From: Sinonovacula constricta
Lineage: Eukaryota; Mollusca; Bivalvia; Cardiida; Solecurtidae
Direction of reading: 5' to 3'
DNA: 64,000 nucleotides
Assembly (NCBI GenBank): GCA_007844125.1
Contig: CM017568.1
Coordinates: forward strand, 3,196,547 to 3,260,546
The notes below the pieces were generated by a model. It had not been told where the DNA came from, did no database searches, and saw only the letters and a program-made list of their open reading frames with translations. This document shows, one piece after another, positions 53,050 to 64,000 of the stretch. Position 1 is the first letter of the stretch. Each line of letters begins with the position of its first letter. Made by a program: the position numbers and the translations under genes.

Positions 53050-53300
53050 AGACCGTGATTATAAATAACCACGGGTATCTCAGGCCATTAGACTGCCAAA
53101 CACTTAGCCGCTCGAGCAGTAGTTAAGGCCACTCGACCCACTACTGCTAGCCAGACCCCTTAGGCCATCTAGCTCGAGTACAACACCCTATGTCTATAGC
53201 ATTCGCTCTCAACTCCCCCACTAACAAGCTTTATCGGCAATCCTCGACGCTGATGCAGGCGGCATTAGCCGAGGTGTTACAATGGTTTTTCACTTTGCAC
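53050..53300. other. GC-rich islet with internal inverted motifs
   Basis: About 250 bases visibly richer in G+C than the flanks. GAGCAGTAGTTAAGGCCACTCG and CGACCCACTACTGCTAG form partly inverted blocks, and GGCCAT occurs twice. No open frame. Possibly a fragment of a SINE or small DNA element. Confidence 0.35.
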
Positions 53301-54034
53301 CCAAACCAAGGTACACTGTAGATATTCAGAGGAGTTAAAGTTTTTCAGATCATGACAAAATACTTGAAATATGCGAATAGGAATTTGGTTGTTTTTATAA
53401 TAAGAATATTTTGTGACTTACGAAAACATATTGAGGTCACAGCTTTGAGATTGATTCTGACATAGAAAAGAGCAAAAATGCAATTTAAAGTTATATCCCA
53501 GCAAAATGACACAAACAGTGGCAATAGTTGTTAGCATTTTTGTGGCACAATCCCAACCGGACAAAATCCTTTCCGTTTATTTTAGCATGGGTGGACAAAA
53601 TCTAAACTTAAACAAAAGCAGACAAAATCAATCTGATAAATTATTAAAATATATGTTGAAATTGGAATTTGCAACAAAAAATCGAATATTAATATCATTT
53701 TATTTACGAGACTTAACTGTGCGAAACAAATACTGTGTATTGCAAGATGAGGAAAATTTACAGGAGGGGATTTATAGACATTGGAAAATTTACGGAAGGA
53801 TCCGCCTTTGCTAAAATGAACAGAAGGAATTTTGTTCTGGAAGTGTTTTGTCCGTACTCCGTTTTTAGCAATAAGCCAACTTTATAGAATCATGTATCAA
53901 GTTTCAAGAAAGAGAAAAGGGAATGTTTATTGCTAAGTTGATGATAATTTTATAATCTAGTGATCTGCAACTGCTGGAATCACCATGAGTAGCACTTTGA
54001 TGTTTTTTAAATAAATCGTAGTGACCCATTATGA

Positions 54035-54225
54035 ACACTATAGCGACGTCCAGCTATTTTAATAGAGGAAGACCACAAACAAATGTCTGGGTAGAACCAC
54101 CGGCGCACATAAGGTCGGCTGAAAGACCTTTCCACATTAAGTACTTCGTCCCGAACGGGACTCTAAACTATGCGGTGAAAGGCTTTGCGGTCATAGTGGG
54201 CGACTCTATGACTACGCAACGAGCG
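54035..54225 (-). mobile_element. SINE, family 1, reverse orientation
   Basis: On the minus strand: TTGCGTAGTCATAG (A-box region), a degenerate B box (TAGAGTCCCG), then AATGTGGAAAGGTCTTTCAG and the body ending at AGCTGGACGTCGCTATA. The 155-residue plus-strand frame starting at 54031 is read through the antisense of this element and is not a gene. Confidence 0.75.
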
Positions 54226-54229
54226 TCAT

Positions 54230-57200
54230 GTGTGCAGTTTTCGTTGGTTCATAAATATTTAAAAAATAAACAAATATATAATATGTTAACCGGAAAGTGG
54301 ACTTATTTGGAAATATTTATGTATAGTTTGTGTTGCCCAAAGTACAAAGCATATATGTGTACTGGGAATATATATACAATTGCCAAAGTAACACATTTGA
54401 TGCAAACCTTTTCGAACAGTATTAAGGAATATAACTACTGTAAATATATACATATTTATGGCAATTGTAGCAATAATTATTTTCTAAAATCCAAATGAAC
54501 AGTGTACTGGAACACTACATTAGTTTGTGACAATGTGTGCACAATCTGTTATAATTCAGTCCGATTTGGTAAAGGCTTTGCTTGCTTGGTGTGTCGAAAT
54601 TCCATGCATTTTGAAGTTTAGAGGAAATATTTTAGTTATATTTTGTTTGTTCTAAAATATTTACTAACAGTTATATTTTGGCTGGTCCAACATCTAATAA
54701 TTAATTTCCGACAAATCAGCTTTGTTTTGTTTCTCAAACAATTTACTGAAGTCTCCAAATGATTTTTTTTATAATTTTTATAAGACGAGTTATAGTTGTA
54801 ACATCTATAAATACTCTACATCGAAATTATGGACAGCACACTCTCGAGCACCCTACTGCAATTTAAATTCAGAAAATATAAATGTATTTTGTTAAGCATA
54901 AAATCCGACGATAATGGAAAGATTGTTGGCTAAAAGCTAAGATAGCAAGACTATTTTATTGTTGCTGTTGTTGTTTTTTATTAGTTTCCTTCACAATATA
55001 TGCACACGACGATCGATGTGAAAACAGAGGTACAAGGTAATCTAACGCCATTTATGGTCCAACTCGACATGAAGTGTGTGTTCTCCTGTTTCGGCATATT
55101 TCTGTGAATAATTCGAACCAGCTTTCAACAATAAAGTTATGTTGTTAAAGGTTTATGTCTTCGCATTTTTCAGACTTTGACGGTCAATTTAATTAAATCA
55201 TTAAAACGGTCAACACACACGCGTGTGCGCATGCGCGTATTTGTCAGTACCATGTGCTTTAATTATTTATCTGTGTTGAACGTTTATATGAGCTTTGTTG
55301 AAGTGTTTGTCAATGTAAACTTTGATTGTTTCTTTGTTTGTCGTGCGTTGATTATAACGTTCTAAAACAGTAATTATAAATTCACTGTACTCGTCATTTC
55401 ATCAGTCTATTGTTTTGTAACGTGTGAGAGGAGACTATTAATTTCACATATCCAGTCTGGTTTTAGTTTTAAGTTAGCTTCTTTTTTATACTTAATAATT
55501 TTATGACCTCATGTTATTTGATTTCTTTTGGAGCTAAATGGTAATAACGTTCATCCATTTTTAATTCCGCACAGAAAAAAAGTGTTATCTTTAATCCTAT
55601 GGTATTTTTATAAGTTGCTTTTGAATCAGATTTCAATACATAAATCTTTTTTAACTTCTTCGTTTTAGAGTAATCAAAAATTCAATATTTTGATTTAATT
55701 TAAAAACCAATAAGTGTTGTTCTCTTAACTTTATCCCTTTTATCTCCACATAGAAAGTCAGACATTATTTATGGTGTTATGATGCTTTTATTAATTTAAA
55801 TATAATAAGTCTGAGTACCTGATAGATTTGAAAGTGAGTAAGGGATTGATTAAACAACAGTAGTTCCAGTTTAAAGGAAAAGTAGTGGTATGATTGAGTT
55901 GTGTTACTTTAAATGTGTTTTGTTAGTCTTTAAAATAGACGAGTTTTGCGTAACTGTTTTGACAATGTCTCAAGCTGAGAGCGGACAACCTTGGCAAACG
56001 TTGTTTTATTAATGCTATGTAAACTGGTACAACCATAACTAGTTATGAAGAAGCATTTATATATTCATTAGTCATGCTTATATAACCTCGAATATTTAAC
56101 ATACGGTGTGACTAACAAATAATGGGACTTTTGCACGTTGACATACGAGACATTGTATCGCCACTTTTATTGCCTCATGACTGCTTTCTGGAACTTGCTT
56201 CAATACTAATTTTATTCGCCTAAGGTCTATGTTTTTAATTAAATCTACTACAATGCTGTTGCTGCATTTTAGTTTTCTTTTTAGCCCAGACTGAAACATG
56301 GAATAAACTAAACTTGTTAAGGTATTTGACAGCACGTTTTATGAGTAGGTGAATTACACAAAATTTAATAAATAAAATATTAAGGTAAATGTCAATGAAA
56401 AAAGTTATAAGTAATAGTATTATGTCATTTGCATTTGTCACTTGATCGTAATGAACATTGATTGCAGTACTTTAAATTAAACATAAAGTAATAATTATGA
56501 ACCTTAACTGAAAACTCATTTATTTCCGTTTCTGTGTCAAAAACATATTTTCGACTAAAGACTAAAATATTTGCTGTGATAGCCGTTGGGAGATATTGTC
56601 ACATTCAACAAATAAGAAATACATTAGCTTATTAAAGTTGTTATTGTTTGCCTAGCTTTTTTTCTGGAAATAGACTTGTATTCATTTGTTGTTTGTATTT
56701 GTATCAAATCACAAGATAATATTGTATCAACAAAGTTGCGAACAATCTAAAAATACAAAAAGCATAACTTGTGTTTATCTTCTTGTTATGTGTGTGCGTT
56801 ATAAATACGCTGGTCTTGTATTCTACTTTCTTCACTAAGTTCGCATTGATCATTATAAATAACTTATAAGTTACTTACCATCCCTAGGGCAAGAACAATT
56901 ATTTTTATAAATGGCACCGTTCCGCAATTATGAATAGACAGTTATGTACAAATATGCGGGTTTGCGAAGCCCCTGGGTAACAGTTAAAGGAACTGCACTT
57001 GCTGTTATGTGGGAATCTTGTTTAAATACCCGCTTACCAGATCATTTGTTGTGTTACAGTAAAGTCCATCTCAAAAACTAGTGATTTGTGGATCAATTCT
57101 AAAATATTAAAACAAGTAATCAATTGGATTTTCGTCTTGAAACTGCATAAATAAGTAAACACAGTCTGTCTTTTGTTGGATAAAACAGTACTGATTCTAT

Positions 57201-57440
57201 TTGTCACTTCCCATCACAATTCCTCTAACTTTTATTGAATGGCAACTTGCACATTCTATTATTTTTCATCATTTTTTGTCTGACGACGCTTAGCTGAATT
57301 TATTACCTGTATTTTTTTTTTAATTAATCCACCCGACTTTCTAGTAGTAGAAGTAATAGTAGTTATCTTTTTTTTCTCAAATGCTCCGTCTGATCTAGAC
57401 ATTGAGATCGCTATTTCCAATGACAACGTCTCTACTAAAA
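54230..57440. other. Non-coding stretch
   Basis: AT-rich, no recognisable gene, RNA or repeat beyond short simple runs. Confidence 0.6.
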
Positions 57441-57444
57441 TCTA

Positions 57445-57515
57445 TGACAAGAGAGATTATTTCAACTTTAGTATTGTAAATTATCCATACCTTGAAGAAA
57501 TAATCTCTCTTGTCA
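57445..57515. other. Perfect-stem hairpin
   Basis: TGACAAGAGAGATTATTTC (57445-57463) has its exact reverse complement at 57497-57515, separated by 33 bases. Partial pairing may extend several bases outward. The size is compatible with a small hairpin RNA precursor or a mini inverted-repeat relic. No other copy was noticed in the window. Confidence 0.6.
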
Positions 57516-58012
57516 AAGATTATAGACTTTTCAGAACGCGTTTTTGCCCATTCCGCTAGTTTCCGCCATTGCGCCACAATAATACTCTTCTGCGTAGGAA
57601 AGAAACAGCGGTTCTTACGAAAATCAAAACAATGTTTACAAAAAATATATGAAGATTTCCACACTAAAATGATTAAATTAGTGAAGTAATTACATGTCAT
57701 TATCTAATGGAAGTTATTGAAACTTCTGAGGAACAATTTTATTGCAGCGATGACGCACCTAACGAAAGGAAAGACGAACCAAAGGTGTGCACCATTTCAA
57801 CTCTCATTTCTTGTCCATATTTTGAATTAATGCCTTTAGTATTCTTTATACTTTCAGACAAAACTGTCTTGGAAAAGCGGTTATAAAGTCATTTATATGA
57901 TGGCAGTTTGCTTAGCTAGTCTTAAATTGTGGTGGAATTCCAGATGAAGGCAATTTGGCTCTACCATCCTGATGAACTTTTTGCATGCCTTTAAATGGTG
58001 TGTAGACGTGTG

Positions 58013-59137
58013 GGTGACAGGACAACTCGCGCCAAACCAACTTGCGCCAGGTACAACTCGCACCAAAATTGGTCAACTCGTGCCGCATATAGTCTATATA
58101 TAGTCTATATATATGGTACATTTAGTGAGAGGTAGGTGTGAACAATATACGGGGGATGGCGATAATTGTTGTTTTTCACATGTTTTTACTTAGATGTGTC
58201 TGTGTAGGGCAAGAATTTTTGTTTGGAGATAATAGAAGTAAAATATAAATGATTTATTGTTGCAATGAAATAACAACACAAAAACAAACATATAGTGTAG
58301 AAATTGCATAAGAAAACAGATAATGAAATACAAATTTGATATAATCGTGTAACTACACACACAGATGCACTGGTAATGTACATACATTATGATGTCATTA
58401 ATGATTAAATGATTTATTGTTGCAATGAAATAACAACACAAAAACAAACATATAGTGTAGAAATTGCATAAGAAAACAGATAATGAAATATGAAAGTCAC
58501 ATAATCGTGTAACTACAAAACAGATGCACTGGTAATGTACATACATTATGATGTCATTGAAGAATTTTAGCATACTTTTTACACCAATATCTGTGCCTGG
58601 TGGGCTATTTGTCCACGGGAGCGAATCCTTGTATATAGCTGACATGTATGATGTATATTTATCCAAAGTACATTTTCTGGTACAGGTAGTCATATTGTCA
58701 TTTCTTTAATTATTCATGCATTCATACTCATTATCTATACACTATAGCTTCATGAGGTTCTTTAGAATTTAATCAAACATTTTTTTCCACATCATTTTTC
58801 ATGGTTAACAAAATAATATTTTCATCAATAAAGAGCTAAAACCAAATTATTTTTTTATTATTTATTTCAAGCAATATACAATGCACATCCCGCGCGTACA
58901 TGATAAAAAAAAAAGTGTCTCTCGTACAGTTGTTATCTGGCATCTGACCTGAAAAACAAACACAAAGAAATAATATGAAATAGTGTATTGTTATACAGTT
59001 TATGTAATTAGGTAAGCGCGAATATCGGTAAGTTGCAGTCTATTGTATACTGTAAGTCTATATATGGCGCGAGTTGACCAATATTGGAGCGAGTTTTACC
59101 TGGTGCGAGTTGGTTTGGCGCGAGTTGTCCAGCATTC
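58013..59137. mobile_element. Foldback-type non-autonomous DNA element
   Basis: 58021-58110 and 59050-59130 are inverted repeats of each other. The shared core starts GGACAACTCGCGCCAAACCA and continues through a second, third and fourth CAACTCGCGCC-like block to a TATATAG-rich inner end. GACGTGTG occurs directly at 58005-58012 and 59138-59145 and could be an 8-bp target duplication, but about eight bases between it and the clear inverted core match poorly. No transposase frame lies inside; the interior holds a 160-bp direct duplication. Open frames crossing the ends are shadows. Confidence 0.75.
58247..58560. repeat. Two-copy ~160-bp direct repeat inside the foldback element
   Basis: Sequence from 58247 recurs from 58407 (offset 160). 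It includes GATTTATTGTTGCAATGAAA and ends GTACATACATTATGATGTCAT. The copies differ mainly by a short AC-rich insertion in the first. The long minus-strand frame 58190-58693 is a consequence of this duplication. Confidence 0.92.
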
Positions 59138-59629
59138 GACGTGTGTCTGGAGCCTGAATGCTTTAATGGAACTACTCCACTGGTAGAACAAGTGCACAAG
59201 TATTTAATTTGAACATGTACTCTGATTTCCGTTTACTTCGGTACTCTAAATACACAACGTAAATCATGTAAATATGTAGAAAAATGGACATGTATACACT
59301 TGAATGCAAGCAAATTACATGACAGAATAATTCAAAAACGTTTAACAACTGACCTGCCTACGTGCCTTACAAACAAACAAAAACAAACTAGTGCTAATTA
59401 TATGTGTGACGTCATAGCGCCATTTTGTCAGCAGACTACCCCATATGTTGAAACTGATGCGCTTGTGTGTACTCATAAAACTTACTCTAGTATTGATTTT
59501 CTTTTTCTTAAACCGAGACGATTGTGTATAGTTTACTATGTTAAGGATAGTGTCTAAATGGGCGACTCATCCTGGAACTAAAAACCAAAGGGAGCGAACG
59601 AAGCGAGCGATCATGGTTTCTTTTCCATG

Positions 59630-59745
59630 AATAAGAATATATGACAAAGTCCAATGAGCATTGCAATATATATTCTAAAATTTGAAAACGCACAGGACAA
59701 AGGAATTCACATGCTGTCAAATGTAAAAGTGATTAGTCATTTAAC
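59630..59745. repeat. Dispersed repeat, family 3 (copy 2)
   Basis: Second copy of the 3443-3590 repeat, preceded at 59590 by GGAGCGAACGAAGCGAGCGA, a short purine-rich motif absent from copy 1. Confidence 0.7.
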
Positions 59746-59749
59746 AAAA

Positions 59750-62086
59750 TGAGCAGACCCAAATTCAAATGGACCGACTGGAAGAATCACTAATTTAGAT
59801 TCTAAACCTATACTAAGAACTTGTTGCGTGTAATGGTTGGAAATAAACATTATGTTAAAGTAATAATGTGCATATGAAATTAACATAAAAACATGTTTGC
59901 ATGAAAGAGATGAATGTGTGAAACAATAACACTGCTGAATACACAGAGCTTGCAACATGTATATTTGTGCATTGTGCTACTAAAACAATCAATGATTTTA
60001 ATTTGATACTTTGTAAGGCCTTTTGCTAACTGCATATTATTTAGGACATTATCGCCACTCACAAAACAACACATTGTATAAGATATGTACGCAAGCTTCT
60101 AGCCCTGAAATATGTGGGGGCAGGAATTAGGAGACAAATCTGCAATGGTCACAGTAACATTGGAACAGATCAAATCTAAGAAATGGTGAACATTTCCCAA
60201 CATTATGTAAAGCCTACTGTGACTTTAGCTTTTTAAGAGGAGTAAACGTTTCTTTACTTTACAATAGTGTTGTTTCTATTTGAAAGAAAATTTGTCTTCT
60301 TCCTGCGAATATACATTTATCATAAAAGTAAATGGTTTTCGTGACAGTTGATACCATTTCATTTTGTGCATGAACGGTAAATAAAATGCCAACCTTGGAC
60401 ACTTTTAAAACATATTTTCCATTTCAACTACTGGTAGTTCAAATCAGTTTACATCATACATTGTCAAAAGATGAATTCTTTAATTAATGTAAAATAATTT
60501 TAACTTTTTTTACATTAGTATGTGGTTTATATATATAAAAAAAAAAACTGGACCGACATCTATTTACTACTTTGTCACAAAAAACACTTGTTTGCTATTT
60601 ATTCTTGATTAGTATAATGTCTTCATGTATTCTAAATTCATTTAACTTTGTTTAGAAAGTATTGGTATCAATGTGTTTACCACTAATATTTTATAATTAT
60701 CAAAACTCTTTTGTCACTAACTTACAAATTAAATAAACTATTTTTATGCTTGCATACTCATTATTTCTTTGGAAACCTTTTTTCAATTTATTAGTAAGTG
60801 CTGTTGACACTTGACTTGTTTACATTATGTTTGGCTGTTGTTTTTGAAGGCCACATGCTTAAAACCAAAGCATACAATTTATGTCTAGATAGTGAACTAA
60901 AATATGCTAGATATATTCCAAAATTCATTTTAAAATATTGTAAAGAAATTTTTTTATCACTGAAATTACTATTATTATTAATAAAAAAGACAAAAAATAC
61001 TGTTTTACAAAAAGAAATAAGCCACACAGTCAATTTACTGCGCATTCACGGAAATCTCCCTCCCTGGAACCCCAATCTCCCTCTCTGGGAGCCTAAGGGA
61101 ATATCACATGTCTGTACTACATACAGCCTTAGGCTTGTTATTTTTGACACTAAACACACCCAGCCAAAATTGCAAAAGTTTATATGTTGTAACTATATAA
61201 AAGACCACATAAATTATCAACTATAATTGAAAACAAGCCAAAATAGTCAACCAGAAATTATTTGAAAATCAATTTCACTCATAGTCAGTCATTGAGAGTC
61301 GCTTATTCCTTCTGTCAATATCACTCTGTGCAAGTGGCAAGAGAAGTGCAAAATTGAAAAAGAAATTAAAAGAGTTAGATGATTAATCTGAAAATTCTTT
61401 CAGTATGTATAGTTAAATTGATATAATTGTACTTAAAATTATACTTAAGTCTCTTTATCAAAAATGCAATTTTTATCTTCTCTATAAAGGTTATTTTTTA
61501 ATAAAACTGGTACTTTTATAGTTAATATTTTATCATCGTCATACTTACATGTACAGTTTCATATGACCCGTCCTTGATTAAATAGCATTTTGTTTACATT
61601 ATTTATTATTGATCAAAATACTTTGGTTGATTATGGATTCTGATATTTAGCTGATTTTGAAACTTATTAGGTAGGTTATGTTTTAACAGTTAAGAGTCAT
61701 GACAACTAAGACCAAGGGTGCTCAACTCAATGTCGCATACACAAGGAGAGGGCCTGAGCTAGGGGAGGGAGTGCAGGAACAACATCATTATCCCTTACAA
61801 CTCCAGAAAGTGTAATCTGTACAGGTTAATCTCTAGACAAGGAGGTTGTTACTCTGATTCCTTTTCAGGGTCAGCTTATGCTTTTCCTTATTCAGCAATA
61901 TACAAATCTTGTCTTCCATGCAAATTCTTGTAATTAATGTTGGGATCAAACTCACTAGTTTCCAGTTTAAACTGCTTTATAAAACTAAACTTTTTGTTTA
62001 TGGTTTCTGTGCATCCTTTTTGAAGATAAGTAAAATTTGCTTCAACAATCTTTTTAAACATTGAATGTCTTTATTATCTTTTGCAG
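59750..62086. other. Region upstream of the first seen MASTL exon
   Basis: A 142-codon open frame (60798-61226) shows no recognisable domain and lies in very AT-rich DNA, so I do not call it a gene. The MASTL promoter and first coding exon may be here or further left. Confidence 0.45.
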
Positions 62087-62142
62087 GCACCATGTATTGA
62101 TGACTTTGAGTTCATTAAGCCCATTAGTAAGGGAGCATTTGG
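62087..62142 (+). CDS. MASTL: MASTL/Greatwall kinase exon: glycine-rich loop
   Basis: A 56-nt exon between TTTTGCAG and GG|GTGAGT. It encodes APCIDDFEFIKPISKGAFG, the start of an AGC-type kinase domain; the final glycine codon is split in phase 2. FxFIKPISxGAFGKV is the characteristic Greatwall start of the ATP-binding loop. MASTL phosphorylates the small inhibitors ENSA and ARPP19, which then block PP2A-B55 during mitosis. Entry is in phase 0, so a first coding exon must lie upstream. A weak candidate is an ATG at 61699 open to AAA|GTGTAA at 61809, but I would not rely on it. Confidence 0.88.
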
Positions 62143-62786
62143 GTGAGTGTTTGTGTTTCTTGCTAAATAGTTAAAAAAGCATATATAAATTAATAATATT
62201 TTAGAATTTTTATATCCGGCAACTTGGTTGTATGTACAAAAAATATTCTTTCATTTATTCACAGATGGTGTTCCCTCTAGCAAATATAGTGCTGCATGAT
62301 AGCATACTGAAAGCACTTTAAATGATTACATTCCCACCCACATAATCCTTAAACTAAACAAACCAACAATGATCTGTGATAGAACTACCTTTATAAATGT
62401 TTAAGCAAAAGGAAGGCAAGCAGCTGTATTGCTATCATTTTTTATGACTGGTATGTATCAACTTATATGGCAGTCAGTGTTAGGAAGCTTTTTGTACCTG
62501 TTCAGGCTAGACAAGGCACTGTACCCATTTTGTTACCACTTAACCTGGCTGGTTTGATACCATCATCCCTTGACACCATCATGTTGCTAACTTTGGTAGG
62601 AATTCAAAAGACAGTATGATCAGTTTTGATATAAATTGCACTAACACATTAAGGTAATAGGGCAGATTTTCAGCTATTAATTATATGGTGAAGGAAGATT
62701 CTTAATTCGGCTGATAAACCTTTTCACATGACAATTCATAACATAACTAATTTTTTTGCTGTAACTAATCATGCTATCTATTGCAG

Positions 62787-62887
62787 AAAGGTATTCCTGG
62801 GCCACAAGAGAGGGAAACCAGACCAGTTGTATGCTATCAAGGCCATGAAAAAATCCCACATGATCAACAAGAATCTCACTCATCAAG
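62787..62887 (+). CDS. MASTL: MASTL/Greatwall kinase exon: catalytic-lysine strand
   Basis: A 101-nt exon between ATTGCAG and CAAG|GTATAA. It joins the previous exon in frame (GG|A) and reads KVFLGHKRGKPDQLYAIKAM, then KKSHMINKNLTHQ. YAIKAM contains the ATP-contacting lysine of strand beta-3. MINKNxTHQ is a Greatwall signature present in vertebrate MASTL, which separates it from MAST and LATS/NDR kinases. It ends in phase 1, and the remaining kinase domain and long insert lie beyond the right edge. Frame and splice sites are intact, so this is probably a functional gene. Confidence 0.92.
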
Positions 62888-63713
62888 GTATAACATGTTC
62901 TTCAAGAGGATTATTGACACTCACTTCCAATGCTTGTTTTTACAAGTACTTGTATTTATATATAAGAGCCTTTCCTTACTGAAACTTTGTTAAGGGATAG
63001 AGTTGCAGACTTGAAGATTCCTCTACCACGACCCCAAACCCATATTTTATTTAACGCTATGGCCTTTCCAATAAAAAAAAATACATTGAAATTTGGTTAA
63101 ATCACTTTTGTTGAAACTGACATAAATACATTGACGTATCCTTGGTACAAGTTAGTTAAATGTACAGATTTTGAACCAATTTTTATAAGTGCTTATAATA
63201 TTTGGTGAATGAATTATTTCAGAATTTATATATATCTGTTTATTGATTTGAAAAATTAAACAAATGTATCCAGGGACCGACAAATTCTTAAATTTTCTTG
63301 TTGCCCACTGGGCAAGTAGAATTTGTTTCTGGTTGCCCGGAAAATCGCGTGAAATTGTCAATCATAAATAACACAGTTTGTCATGCAACAACATTTATTT
63401 AACAATACATCCCTTTATTACAAACAAAATTCATATTCCTGCTTTATAATAAATAACCTCAATGCACTTTATTCCATCATACAACATTATAAATAAATGC
63501 TAGTTTATTACTATTCTAAAATGTGCACAGTAAATAAATAACACATAAAGTAGTCAAGATCTGAGGTAAGTACGGGTAACTATCCAAGCTTACACTGTAC
63601 AGGTCACACTATATTTATAAAGACACATGTCTATTAGTATATAATACTCAAACTGTCCATTGTTCTTGGAGTTATGAATCCACAGTCACACAGTAATCTT
63701 TTGACTTTAGTAA

Positions 63714-63901
63714 TCAATGTTTCTGTGGTTTCTGGTGTCCTGACAGATGTCTTGTTCCTGGACCGCTACTCATCCACAGGTGTATGGCTGCTGTGGGATT
63801 GTACTGGCTGAAATCTGGACCATCACTTTTGACCCTCATCAAGGCTTCCAATGTCTCCTGTTTGAGATTCGCCCTCAGACACGTCTTGATAATGTTCTTA
63901 G
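63714..63901 (-). CDS. Terminal exon of a hAT-like / ZNF862-type protein
   Basis: A minus-strand exon beginning after ATTTTTCAG (before 63901), open in phase 1 for about 61 residues to TGA at 63714-63716. It contains LEALMRVKSDGPDFSQYNPT and AAIHLWMSSGPGTRH. The pattern LMR-x-x-x-(D/N)GP...F.P..AI.LW resembles the C-terminal end of hAT-family dimerisation regions and host ZNF862-like proteins; I rest this on memory of the family, not a search. It lies antisense downstream of the second MASTL exon, probably within a MASTL intron. Upstream exons would be beyond the window, and it may be a transposon relic instead of a host gene. Confidence 0.45.
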
Positions 63902-64000
63902 CTGAAAAATAAATACAAAACATGATAATTTTCTGAAAACAATTTTAAGAGACTGGTATTGAATTATTTAAAATGAATTTGCCATTATTATTCTAAACTC

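Noticed and set aside
54031..54498. 155-codon plus-strand protein
   Set aside because: Its first third is read through an antisense SINE and the rest is AT-rich sequence without domains.
58190..58693. 167-codon minus-strand protein with internal repeats
   Set aside because: The repeat is the 160-bp DNA duplication inside the foldback element; no start context or homologous pattern.
61699..61809. First coding exon of MASTL
   Set aside because: An ATG-initiated 37-codon frame ends at a possible phase-0 donor (AAA|GTGTAA), but the donor is weak and the sequence shows no recognisable Greatwall N-terminus.

Overview
This window looks like AT-rich nuclear DNA from a multicellular animal. The supported genes are split by GT-AG introns. 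Non-coding sequence is littered with tRNA-derived SINE copies, microsatellites and decayed repeats, and there is no compact gene packing or operon. The one confidently named gene is a Greatwall/MASTL kinase, an animal cell-cycle gene. A mollusc such as a bivalve would fit the base composition and repeat style, but that is an inference.

Layout. 1-17.9 kb is gene-poor: AT-rich sequence, a 350-bp composite tetranucleotide microsatellite (about 4.0-4.3 kb), SINE fragments, and at 5.9-6.3 kb a decayed copy of an exon whose better-preserved relative lies at 20 kb. 18.1-22.5 kb (minus strand) holds the main gene: a multi-exon, heavily N-glycosylated, single-pass membrane protein with a short cytoplasmic tail. 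Its inferred exons are all bounded by phase-1 introns. One exon (20019-20556) carries a net frame discontinuity, so the locus may be a pseudogene, contain a sequence error, or be spliced in a way I cannot see. Decayed copies of its exons also lie at 35.4-35.9 kb (plus), 40.1-40.6 kb (minus) and 42.0-42.1 kb (minus). The window therefore holds the remains of a small, scattered gene family.

22.5-49.6 kb is otherwise non-coding, with tRNA-type SINEs (30.0 and 43.3 kb), low-complexity tracts, diverged duplications and a 38-bp tandem array (41.84-41.99 kb) that repeats what looks like an exon end plus its splice donor. At 49589-51212 there is a striking 28-copy, 58-bp minisatellite, nearly perfect, with a CACGTG box in 25 of 28 units. 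51.2-58.0 kb is AT-rich with a GC-rich islet, a SINE copy and a perfect-stem hairpin. 58.0-59.1 kb is a foldback-type non-autonomous DNA element whose inverted ends contain repeated AACTCGCGCC-like blocks.

62.0-62.9 kb (plus) carries two exons encoding the glycine-rich loop and the catalytic-lysine strand of a MASTL/Greatwall kinase; the gene runs off the right edge. At 63.7-63.9 kb, on the opposite strand and downstream of the second kinase exon, is a terminal exon resembling the C-terminal tail of hAT-transposase-like (ZNF862-type) proteins.

No functional pathway links the genes. The membrane glycoprotein family and the kinase appear to be unrelated neighbours.
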